From assembly GCA_963555705.1 (NCBI GenBank), contig CAUVWQ010000025.1, positions 124,001-188,000 of the forward strand: 64,000 nt of DNA, given 5' to 3'. This document shows, in pieces, positions 12,401 to 23,884 of this stretch (within the stretch, counting starts at the first letter, position 1; each line of letters starts with the position of its first letter). Both the position numbers and the translations under genes were made by a program. Source of the stretch: Ligustrum vulgare (lineage: Eukaryota; Streptophyta; Magnoliopsida; Lamiales; Oleaceae). Below the pieces are notes generated by a model. It was given only the letters and a program-made list of their open reading frames with translations. It was not told where the DNA came from and did no database searches.

Positions 12401-13441
12401 TTTAATTTCATAATGACTTGAGAATGTGATTCGGAGAATGTGATTTGGTATCATTTACTACACTGAAACACTGCGCACTACCATTATAGTTTTCTCCATA
12501 TTTTGTCCACCAAAGTAGTGCCATTACTGTTTGAAAGTTAGGATAATTCAACTGCCATTATAGTTTTCTCCACATTTTCTCCACCAGAGTACTACCATTA
12601 TAGTTCGAAAGTTAGGATAATTCAACTTTGAGGAAAAATATCTCTAATATATAATTTTCAAATTTACTCATTCTTATACCCAACTTTGCTAGAAAAAATG
12701 TCTAAGCTGCTTATTTCTAGAAAATTAAGTTGATATGCACTGGTAATAATAATAATATGTTTGGTGACTGCGAGGTTAGTGCAATTGTGCAACCCTGTTT
12801 GCAATTGAATTTAATTTCATAATGATTTGAGAATGTGATTCGGAGAATGTTCATTTGAGAATGTGATTTGGTATCATTTACTACACTGAAACACTGCGCA
12901 CTGCCATTATAGTTTTCTCCACATTTTGTCCACCAGAGTACTACCATTATAGTTCGAAAGTTCGGATAATTCAACTTTGAGGAAAAATATCTCTAATATA
13001 TAATTTTCAAATTTACTCATTCTTATACCCAACTTTGCTAGAAAAAATGTCTAAGCGGCTTATTTCTAGAAAATTAAGTTGATATGCACTGGTAATAATA
13101 AGTCTATGTTTGGTGACTGCGAGGTTAGTGCAATTGTGCAACCCTGTTTGCAATTGAATTTAATTTCATAATGATTTGAGAATGTGATTCGGAGAATGTT
13201 CATTTGAGAATGTGATTTGGTATTATTTACTACACTGAAACACTGCGCACTGCCATTATAGTTTTCTCCACATTTTGTCCACCAGAGTACTACCATTATA
13301 GTTCGAAAGTTCGGATAATTCAACTTTGAGGAAAAATATCTCTAATATATAATTTTCAAATTTACTCATTCTTATACCCAACTTTGCTAGAAAAAATGTC
13401 TAAGCTGCTTATTTCTAGAAAATTAAGTTGATATGCACTGG
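9412..13441 (+). repeat. 4030-bp decamer HOR, copy 2
   Basis: Units start at 9412, 9836, 10245, 10669, 11078, 11502, 11911, 12335, 12744 and 13093, repeating the length order of 5382-9411. The copies differ at a few bases: AATACAACTG near 9636, and TAATAATAATAATATG at 12744 in place of TAATAATAAGCCTATG. The private tags of copy 1 are retained, so the duplication is younger than those mutations. Confidence 0.93.
12744..13441 (+). repeat. Second pair of 349-bp monomers
   Basis: Units 12744-13092 and 13093-13441 are the +4030 copies of the pair at 8714. The first carries a GCC to TAA change at 12753-12755, which extends the TAA run without altering length. All four 349-bp units in the window sit in these two places, so the short form arose once and spread with its HOR. 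Confidence 0.92.
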
Positions 13442-16400
13442 TAATAATAAGCCTATGTTTGGTGACTGCGAGGTTAGTGCAATTGTGCAACCCTGTTTGC
13501 AATTGAATTTAATTTCATAATGATTTGAGAATGTGATTCGGAGAATGTTCATTTGAGAATGTGATTTGGTATCATTTACTACACTGAAACACTGCGCACT
13601 GCCATTATAGTTTTCTCCATATTTTGTCCACCAGAGTAGTGCCATTACTGTTTGAAAGTTTGGATAATTCAACTGCCATTGTAGTTTTCTCCATATTTTG
13701 TCCACCAGAGTACTGCCATTATAGTTCGAAAGTTAGGATAATTCAACTTTGAGGAAATATTTCTCTAATCTATAATTTTCAAATTTACTCATTCTTATAC
13801 CCAACTTTGCTAGAAAAAATGTCTAAGCTGCTTATTTTCTAGAAAAGTAAGTTGACATGCACTTGTAATAATAAGCCTATGTTTGGTGACTGGGAGGTTA
13901 GTGCAATTGTGCAACCCTGTTTGCAATTGAATTTAATTTCATAATGACTTGAGAATGTGATTCAGAGAATGTGATTTGGTATCATTTACTACACTGAAAC
14001 ACTGCGCACTACCATTATAGTTTTCTCCATATTTTGTCCACCAAAGTAGTGCCATTACTGTTTGAAAGTTAGGATAATTCAACTGCCATTATAGTTTTCT
14101 CCACATTTTCTCCACCAGAGTACTACCATTATAGTTCGAAAGTTAGGATAATTCAACTTTGAGGAAAAATATCTCTAATATATAATTTTCAAATTTACTC
14201 ATTCTTATACCCAACTTTGCTAGAAAAAATGTCTAAGCTGCTTATTTTCTAGAAAAGTAAGTTGACATGCACTTGTAATAATAAGCCTATGTTTGGTGAC
14301 TGCGAGGTTAGTGCAATTGTGCAACCCTGTTTGCAATTGAATTTAATTTCATAATGATTTGAGAATGTGATTCGGAGAATGTTCATTTGAGAATGTGATT
14401 TGGTATCATTTACTACACTGAAACACTGCGCACTGCCATTATAGTTTTCTCCATATTTTGTCCACCAGAGTAGTGCCATTACCGTTTGAAAGTTTGGATA
14501 ATTCAACTGCCATTATAGTTTTCTCCATATTTTGTCCACCAGAGTACTGCCATTATAGTTTGAAAGTTAGGATAATTCAACTTTGAGGAAAAATTTCTCT
14601 AATCTATAATTTTCAAATTTACTCATTCTTATACCCAACTTTGCTAGAAAAAATGTCTAAGCTGCTTATTTTCTAGAAAAGTAAGTTGACATGCACTTGT
14701 AATAATAAGCCTATGTTTGGTGACTGCGAGGTTAGTGCAATTGTGCAACCCTGTTTGCAATTGAATTTAATTTCATATTGATTTGAGAATGTGATTCGGA
14801 GAATGTACATTTGAGAATGTGATTTGTTATCATTTATTACACTGAAACACCGCATACTGCCATTATAGGTTTCTCCATATTTTGTCCACCAGAGTACTGC
14901 CATTACAGTTTGAAAGTTAGGATAATTCAACTGCCATTAGAGTTTTCTCCATATTTTGTCCACCAGAGTACTGCCATTGTAGTTCGAAAGTTAGGATAAT
15001 TCAACTTTGAGGAAAAATTTCTAAAATCTATAATTTTCAAATTTACTCATTCTTATACCCAACTTTACTAGAAAAAATGTCTAAGCTGCTTATTTTCTAG
15101 AAAAGTAAGTTGACATGCACTTGTAATAATAAGCCTATGTTTGGTGACTGCGAGGTTAGTGCAATTGTGCAACCCTGTTTGCAATTGAATTTAATTTCAT
15201 ATTGATTTGAGAATGTGATTCGGAGAATGTACATTTGAGAATGTGATTTGGTATCATTTATTACACTGAAACACAGCATACTGCCATTATAGGTGTCTCC
15301 ATATTTTGTCCACCAGAGTACTGCCATTACAGTTTGAAAGTTAGGATAATTCAACTGCCATTAGAGTTTTCCCCATATTTCGTCCACCAGAGTACTGCCA
15401 TTGTAGTTCGAAAGTTAGGATAATTCAACTTTGAGGAAAAATTTCTCTAATCTATAATTTTCAAATTTACTCATTCTTATACCCAACTTTGCTAGAAAAA
15501 ATGTCTAAGCTGCTTATTTTCTGAATTTAATTTCATATTGATTTGAGAATGTGATTCGGAGAATGTACATTTGAGAATGTGATTTGGTATCATTTATTAC
15601 ACTGAAACACAGCATACTGCCATTATAGGTTTCTCAATATTTTGTCCACCAGAGTACTGCCATTACAGTTTTAAAGTTAGGATAATTCAACTGCCATTAG
15701 AGTTTTCTCCATATTTTGTCCACCAGAGTACTGCCATTGTAGTTCAAAAGTTAGGATAATTCAACTTTGAGGAAAAATTTCTCTAATCTATAATTTTCAA
15801 ATTTACTCATTCTTATACCAAACTTTGCTAGAAAAAATGTCTGAGCTGCTTATTTTCTAGAAAAGTAAGTTTACATGCACTTGTAATAATAAGCCTATGT
15901 TTGGTGACTGCGAGGTTAGTGCAACTGTGCAACCCTGTTTGCAATTGAATTTAATTTCATATTGATTTGAGAATGTGATTCGGAGAATGTACATTTGAGA
16001 ATGTGATTTGGTATCATTTATTACACTGAAACACAGCATACTGCCATTATAGGTTTCTCAATATTTTGTCCACCAGAGTACGGCCATTACAGTTTGAAAG
16101 TTAGGATAATTCAACTGCCATTAGAGTTTTCTCCATATTTTGTCCACCAGAGTACTGCCATTGTAGTTCAAAAGTTAGGATAATTCAACTTTGAGGAAAA
16201 ATTTCTCTAATCTATAATTTTCAAATTTACTCATTCTTATACCCAACTTTGCTAGAAAAAATGTCTAAGCTGCTCATTTTCTAGAAAATTAAGTTGACAT
16301 GCACTTGTAATAATAAGCCTATGTTTGGTGACTGCGAGGTTAGTGCAATTGTGCAACCCTGTTTGCAATTGAATTTAATTTCATATTGATTTGACAATGT

Positions 16401-17440
16401 GATTCGGAGAATGTACATTTGAGAATGTGATTTGGTATCATCTACTACACTGAAACACTGCGCACTGCCATTATAGTTTTCTCCATATTTTGTCCACCAG
16501 AGTATTGCCATTACTGGTTGAAAGTTAGGATAATTCAACTGCCATTAGAGTTTTCTCCATATTTTGTCCACCAGAGTACTGCCATTGTAGTTCGAAAGTT
16601 AGGATAATTCAACTTTGAGGAAAAATTTCTCTAATCTATAATTTTCAAATTTACTCATTCTTATACCCAACTTTGCTAGAAAAAATGTCTAAGCTGCTTA
16701 TTTTCTAGAAAAGTAAGTTGACATGCACTTGTAATAGTAAGCCTATGTTTGGTGACTGCGAGGTTAGTGCAATTGTGCAACCCTGTTCGCAATTGAATTT
16801 AATTTCATAATGACTTGAGAATGTGATTCGGAGAATGTGATTTGGTATCATTTACTACACTGAAACACTGCGCACTACCATTATAGTTTTCTCCATATTT
16901 TGTCCACCAGAGTAGTGCCATTACTGTTTGAAAGTTAGGATAATTCAACTGCCATTATAGTTTTCTCCACATTTTGTCCACCAGAGTACTACCATTATAG
17001 TTCGAAAGTTCGGATAATTCAACTTTGAGGAAAAATATCTCTAATATATAATTTTCAAATTTACTCATTCTTATACCCAACTTTGCTAGAAAAAATGTCT
17101 AAGCTGCTTATTTCTAGAAAATTAAGTTGATATGCACTGGTAATAATAAGCCTATGTTTGGTGACTGCGAGGTTAGTGCAATTGTGCAACCCTGTTTGCA
17201 ATTGAATTTAATTTCATAATGATTTGAGAATGTGATTCGGAGAATGTTCATTTGAGAATGTGATTTGGTATCATTTACTACACTGAAACACTGCGCACTG
17301 CCATTAAAGTTTTCTCCATATTTTGTCCACCAGAGTAGTGCCATTACTGTTTGAAAGTTTGGATAATTCAACTGCCATTGTAGTTTTCTCCATATTTTGT
17401 CCACCAGAGTACTGCCATTATAGTTCGAAAGTTAGGATAA
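13442..17440 (+). repeat. Second round of the left-hand HOR set (12.6-kb super-period)
   Basis: Units start at 13442, 13866, 14276, 14700, 15124 (760 bp, fused), 15884, 16308, 16732 and 17141. The unit at 13442 matches that at 834 (offset 12608). Sequence from 13866 matches that from 2940 (offset 10926), including the 88-bp deletion. Relative to the left round, one 1682-bp tetramer is missing. The match ends in the tail of the 17141 unit, where AATCTGTAATTTT and CTTTATTAG variants of the next block begin. Confidence 0.85.
15124..15883 (+). repeat. Second copy of the fused monomer pair (88-bp deletion)
   Basis: The junction TTATTTTCT|GAATTTAATTTC at 15522/15523 is identical to the one at 4596/4597, and the neighbouring units match as well. 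The deletion therefore happened once and was copied by a larger duplication. Minor differences exist, such as GATTCGGAG here against GATTCCGAG near 4629. Confidence 0.93.
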
Positions 17441-20400
17441 TTCAACTTTGAGGAAAAATTTCTCTAATCTGTAATTTTCAAATTTACTCATTCTTATACC
17501 CAACTTTATTAGAAAAAATGTCTAAGCTGCTTATTTTCTAGAAAAGTAAGTTGACATGCACTTGTAATAATAATCCTATGTTTGGTGACTGCGAGGTTAG
17601 TGCAATTGTGCAACCCTGTTTGGAATATAATTTAATTTCATATTGATTTGAGAGTGTGATTCGGAGAATGTTCATTTGAGAATGTGATTTGGTATCATTT
17701 ACTACACTGAAACACTGCGCACTGCCATTATATTTTTCTCCATATTTTGTCCACCAGAGTAGTGCCATTACTGTTTGAAAGTTTGGATAATTCAACTGCC
17801 ATTGTAGTTTTCTCCATATTTTGTCCACCAGAGTACTGCCATTATAGTTCGAAAGTTAGGATAATTCAACTTTGAGGAAAAATTTCTCTAATCTGTAATT
17901 TTCAAATTTACTCATTCTTATACCCAACTTTATTAGAAAAAATGTCTAAGCTGCTTATTTTCTAGAAAAGTAAGTTGACATGCACTTGTAATAATAAGCC
18001 TATGTTTGGTGACTGCGAGGTTAGTGCACTTGTGCAACCCTGTTTGCAATATAATTTAATTTCATATTGATTTGAGAGTGTGATTCGGAGAATGTTCATT
18101 TGAGAATGTGATTTGGTATCATTTACCCCACTGAAACACTGCGCACTGCCATTATAGTTTTCTCCATATTTTGTCCACCAGAGTAGTGCCATTACTGTTT
18201 GAAAGTTTGGATAATTCAACTGCCATTATAGTTTTCTCCACATTTTGTCCACCAGAGTACTGCCATTATAGTTCGAAAGTTAGGATAATTCAACTTTGAG
18301 GAAAAATTTCTCTAATCTGTAATTTTCAAATTTACTCATTCTTATACCCAACTTTATTAGAAAAAATGTCTAAGCTGCTTATTTTCTAGAAAAGTAAGTT
18401 GACATGCACTTGTAATAATAAGCCTATGTTTGGTGACTGCGAGGTTAGTGCACTTGTGCAACCCTGTTTGCAATATAATTTAATTTCATATTGATTTGAG
18501 AGTGTGATTCGGAGAATGTTCATTTGAGAATGTGATTTGGTATCATTTACCCCACTTTAACACTGCGCACTGCCATTATAGTTTTCTCCATATTTTGTCC
18601 ACCAGAGTAGTGCCATTACTGTTTGAAAGTTTGGATAATTCAACTGCCATTATAGTTTTCTCCACATTTTGTCCACCAGAGTACTGCCATTATAGTTCGA
18701 AAGTTAGGATAATTCAACTTTGAGGAAAAATTTCTCTAATCTATAATTTTCAAATTTACTCATTCTTATACCCAACTTTGCTAGAAAAAATGTCTAAGCT
18801 GCTTATTTTCTAGAAAAGTAAGTTGACATGCACTTGTAATAATAAGCCTATGTTTGGTGAGTGCGAGGTTAGTGCAATTGTGCAACCCTGTTTGCAATTG
18901 AATTTAATTTCATATTGATTTGAGAATGTGATTCGGAGAATGTACATTTGAGAATGTGATTTGGTATCATTTATTACGCTGAAACACAGCATACTGCCAT
19001 TATAGGTTTCTCAATATTTTGTCCACCAGAGTATTGCCATTACAGTTTGAAAGTTAGGATAATTCAACTGCCATTAGAGTTTTCTCCATATTTTGTCCAC
19101 CAGAGTACTGCCATTGTAGTTCAAAAGTTAGGATAATTCAACTTTGAGGAAAAATTTCTCTAATCTATAATTTTCAAATTTACTCATTCTTATACCCAAC
19201 TTTGCTAGAAAAAATGTCTAAGCTGCTTATTTTCTAGAAAAGTAAGTTGACATGCACTTGTAATAATAAGCCTATGTTTGGTGAGTGCGAGGTTAGTGCA
19301 ATTGTGCAACCCTGTTTGCAATTGAATTTAATTTCATATTGATTTGAGAATGTGATTCGGAGAATGTACATTTGAGAATGTGATTTGGTATCATTTATTA
19401 CGCTGAAACACAGCATACTGCCATTATAGGTTTCTCAATATTTTGTCCACCAGAGTATTGCCATTACAGTTTGAAAGTTAGGATAATTCAACTGCCATTA
19501 GAGTTTTCTCCATATTTTGTCCACCAGAGTACTGCCATTGTAGTTCAAAAGTTAGGATAATTCAACTTTGAGGAAAAATTTCTCAAATCTATAATTTTCA
19601 AATTTACTCATTCTTATACCCAACTTTGCTAGAAAAAATGTCTAAGCTGCTTATTTTCTAGAAAAGTAAGTTGACATGCACTTGTAATAATAAGCCTATG
19701 TTTGGTGACTGCGAGGTTAGTGCACTTGTGCAACCCTGTTTGCAATATAATTTAATTTCATATTGATTTGAGAGTGTGATTCGGAGAATGTTCATTTGAG
19801 AATGTGATTTGGTATCATTTACCCCACTGAAACACTGCGCACTGCCATTATAGTTTTCTCCATATTTTGTCCACCAGAGTAGTGCCATTACTGTTTGAAA
19901 GTTTGGATAATTCAACTGCCATTAGAGTTTTCTCCATATTTTGTCCACCAGAGTACTGCCATTATAGTTCGAAAGTTAGGATAATTCAACTTTGAGGAAA
20001 AATTTCTCTAATCTATAATTTTCAAATTTACTCATTCTTATACCCAACTTTGCTAGAAAAAATGTCTAAGCTGCTTATTTTCTAGAAAAGTAAGTTGACA
20101 TGCACTTGTAATAATAAGCCTATGTTTGGTGAGTGCGAGGTTTGTGCAATTGTGCAACCCTGTTTGCAATTGAATTTAATTTCATATTGATTTGAGAATG
20201 TGATTCGGAGAATGTACATTTAAGAATGTGATTTGGTATCATTTATTACACTGAAACACAGCATACTGCCATTATAGGTTTCTCAATATTTTGTCCACTA
20301 GAGTACTGCCATTACAGTTTGAAAGTTAGGATAATTCAACTGCCATTAGAGTTTTCTCCTTATTTTGTCCACCAGAGTACTGCCATTGTAGTTCAAAAGT

Positions 20401-23400
20401 TAGGATAATTCAACTTTGAGGAAAAATTTCTCAAATCTATAATTTTCAAATTTACTCATTCTTATACCCAACTTTGCTAGAAAAAATGTCTAAGCTGCTT
20501 ATTTTCTAGAAAAGTAAGTTGACATGCACTTGTAATAATAAGCCTATGTTTTCTGACTGCGAGGTTAGTGCAATTGTGCAACCCTGTTTGCAATTGAATT
20601 TAATTTCATATTGATTTGAGAATGTGATTCGGAGAATGTACATTTGAGAATGTGATTTGGTATCATTTACCCCACTTTAACACTGCGCACTGCCATTATA
20701 GTTTTCTCCATATTTTGTCCACCAGAGTAGTGCCATTACTGTTTGAAAGTTTGGATAATTCAACTGCCATTATAGTTTTCTCCACATTTTGTCCACCAGA
20801 GTACTGCCATTATAGTTCGAAAGTTAGGATAATTCAACTTTGAGGAAAAATTTCTCTAATCTATAATTTTCAAATTTACTCATTCTTATACCCAACTTTG
20901 CTAGAAAAAATGTCTAAGCTGCTTATTTTCTAGAAAAGTAAGTTGACATGCACTTGTAATAATAAGCCTATGTTTGGTGAGTGCGAGGTTAGTGCAATTG
21001 TGCAACCCTGTTTGCAATTGAATTTAATTTCATATTGATTTGAGAATGTGATTCGGAGAATGTACATTTAAGAATGTGATTTGGTATCATTTATTACACT
21101 GAAACACAGCATACTGCCATTATAGGTTTCTCAATATTTTGTCCACTAGAGTACTGCCATTACAGTTTGAAAGTTAGGATAATTCAACTGCCATTAGAGT
21201 TTTCTCCTTATTTTGTCCACCAGAGTACTGCCATTGTAGTTCAAAAGTTAGGATAATTCAACTTTGAGGAAAAATTTCTCAAATCTATAATTTTCAAATT
21301 TACTCATTCTTATACCCAACTTTGCTAGAAAAAATGTCTAAGCTGCTTATTTTCTAGAAAAGTAAGTTGACATGCACTTGTAATAATAAGCCTATGTTTT
21401 CTGACTGCGAGGTTAGTGCAATTGTGCAACCCTGTTTGCAATTGAATTTAATTTCATATTGATTTGAGAATGTGATTCGGAGAATGTACATTTGAGAATG
21501 TGATTTGGTATCATTTATTACGCTGAAACACAGCATACTGCCATTATAGGTTTCTCAATATTTTGTCCACCAGAGTATTGCCATTACAGTTTGAAAGTTA
21601 GGATAATTCAACTGCCATTAGAGTTTTCTCCATATTTTGTCCACCAGAGTACTGCCATTGTAGTTCAAAAGTTAGGATAATTCAACTTTGAGGAAAAATT
21701 TCTCAAATCTATAATTTTCAAATTTACTCATTCTTATACCCAACTTTGCTAGAAAAAATGTCTAAGCTGCTTATTTTCTAGAAAAGTAAGTTGACATGCA
21801 CTTGTAATAATAAGCCTATGTTTGGTGACTGCGAGGTTAGTGCACTTGTGCAACCCTGTTTGCAATATAATTTAATTTCATATTGATTTGAGAGTGTGAT
21901 TCGGAGAATGTTCATTTGAGAATGTGATTTGGTATCATTTACCCCACTGAAACACTGCGCACTGCCATTATAGTTTTCTCCATATTTTGTCCACCAGAGT
22001 AGTGCCATTACTGTTTGAAAGTTTGGATAATTCAACTGCCATTAGAGTTTTCTCCATATTTTGTCCACCAGAGTACTGCCATTATAGTTCGAAAGTTAGG
22101 ATAATTCAACTTTGAGGAAAAATTTCTCTAATCTATAATTTTCAAATTTACTCATTCTTATACCCAACTTTGCTAGAAAAAATGTCTAAGCTGCTTATTT
22201 TCTAGAAAAGTAAGTTGACATGCACTTGTAATAATAAGCCTATGTTTGGTGAGTGCGAGGTTAGTGCAATTGTGCAACCCTGTTTGCAATTGAATTTAAT
22301 TTCATATTGATTTGAGAATGTGATTCGGAGAATGTACATTTAAGAATGTGATTTGGTATCATTTATTACACTGAAACACAGCATACTGCCATTATAGGTT
22401 TCTCAATATTTTGTCCACTAGAGTACTGCCATTACAGTTTGAAAGTTAGGATAATTCAACTGCCATTAGAGTTTTCTCCTTATTTTGTCCACCAGAGTAC
22501 TGCCATTGTAGTTCAAAAGTTAGGATAATTCAACTTTGAGGAAAAATTTCTCAAATCTATAATTTTCAAATTTACTCATTCTTATACCCAACTTTGCTAG
22601 AAAAAATGTCTAAGCTGCTTATTTTCTAGAAAAGTAAGTTGACATGCACTTGTAATAATAAGCCTATGTTTTCTGACTGCGAGGTTAGTGCAATTGTGCA
22701 ACCCTGTTTGCAATTGAATTTAATTTCATATTGATTTGAGAATGTGATTCGCAGAATGTACATTTGAGAATGTGATTTGGTATCATTTACCCCACTTTAA
22801 CACTGCGCACTGCCATTATAGTTTTCTCCATATTTTGTCCACCAGAGTAGTGCCATTACTGTTTGAAAGTTTGGATAATTCAACTGCCATTATAGTTTTC
22901 TCCACATTTTGTCCACCAGAGTACTGCCATTATAGTTCGAAAGTTAGGATAATTCAACTTTGAGGAAAAATTTCTCTAATCTATAATTTTCAAATTTACT
23001 CATTCTTATACCCAACTTTGCTAGAAAAAATGTCTAAGCTGCTTATTTTCTAGAAAAGTAAGTTGACATGCACTTGTAATAATAAGCCTATGTTTGGTGA
23101 GTGCGAGGTTAGTGCAATTGTGCAACCCTGTTTGCAATTGAATTTAATTTCATATTGATTTGAGAATGTGATTCGGAGAATGTACATTTGAGAATGTGAT
23201 TTGGTATCATTTATTACGCTGAAACACAGCATACTGCCATTATAGGTTTCTCAATATTTTGTCCACCAGAGTATTGCCATTACAGTTTGAAAGTTAGGAT
23301 AATTCAACTGCCATTAGAGTTTTCTCCATATTTTGTCCACCAGAGTACTGCCATTGTAGTTCAAAAGTTAGGATAATTCAACTTTGAGGAAAAATTTCTC

Positions 23401-23500
23401 TAATCTATAATTTTCAAATTTACTCATTCTTATACCCAACTTTGCTAGAAAAAATGTCTAAGCTGCTTATTTTCTAGAAAAGTAAGTTGACATGCACTTG
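17441..23500 (+). repeat. Block of 424-bp units with a 2120-bp register
   Basis: From 17565 to 23500 every unit is exactly 424 bp (starts 17565, 17989, 18413, 18837, 19261, 19685, 20109, 20533, 20957, 21381, 21805, 22229, 22653, 23077). Subtypes are marked by GCAATATAATT, TACCCCACTGAA, CCCCACTTTAAC, GTGAGTGCG and TTTTCTGACTGCG. Units 19685-20956 recur at 21805-23076 (offset 2120, five monomers). The CCCCACTTTAAC segment appears at 18549, 20669 and 22789, also 2120 apart. The order is less regular than in other blocks. Confidence 0.82.
20533..20956 (+). repeat. Hybrid monomer, TTCTGAC-type left and CCCCACTTTAAC-type right
   Basis: The left half carries TTTTCTGACTGCG and GTACATTTGAG, as in units 21381 and 25567. 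The right half carries TACCCCACTTTAACAC, as in unit 18413, whose own left half has GTTCATTTGAG. The switch lies between about 20640 and 20670. The same hybrid is present at 22653-23076, where it has acquired GATTCGCAG. Confidence 0.75.
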
Positions 23501-23884
23501 TAATAATAAGCCTATGTTTGGTGACTGCGAGGTTAGTGCAATTGTGCAACCCTGTTTGCAATTGAATTTAATTTCATAATGATTTGAGAATGTGATTCGG
23601 AGAAAGTTCATTTGAGAATGTGATTTGGTATCACTTACTACACTGAAACACTGCGCACTGCCATTATAGTTTTCTCCATATTTTGTCCACCAGAGTAGTG
23701 CCATTACCGTTTGAAAGTTTGGATAATTCAACTGCCATTATAGTTCGAAAGTTAGGATAATTCAACTTTGAGGAAAAATTTCTCTAATCTATAATTTTCA
23801 AATTTACTCATTCTTATACCCAACTTTGCTAGAAAAAATGTCTAAGCTGCTTATTTTCTAGAAAAGTAAGTTGACATGCACTTG
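23501..23884 (+). repeat. 384-bp monomer lacking a 40-bp part
   Basis: After CAACTGCCATTATAGTT the sequence goes straight to CGAAAGTTAGG near 23746. The 40-bp part containing TTGTCCACCAGAGTA in the second 74-mer is missing. The flanks share CTGCCATTATAGTT, so misaligned exchange between the 40-bp-spaced CTGCCATT motifs accounts for it. The other 384-bp units are 25991-26374, 26799-27182, 29712-30095 and 35168-35551, all tagged by ATCACTTACTAC. Confidence 0.92.
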
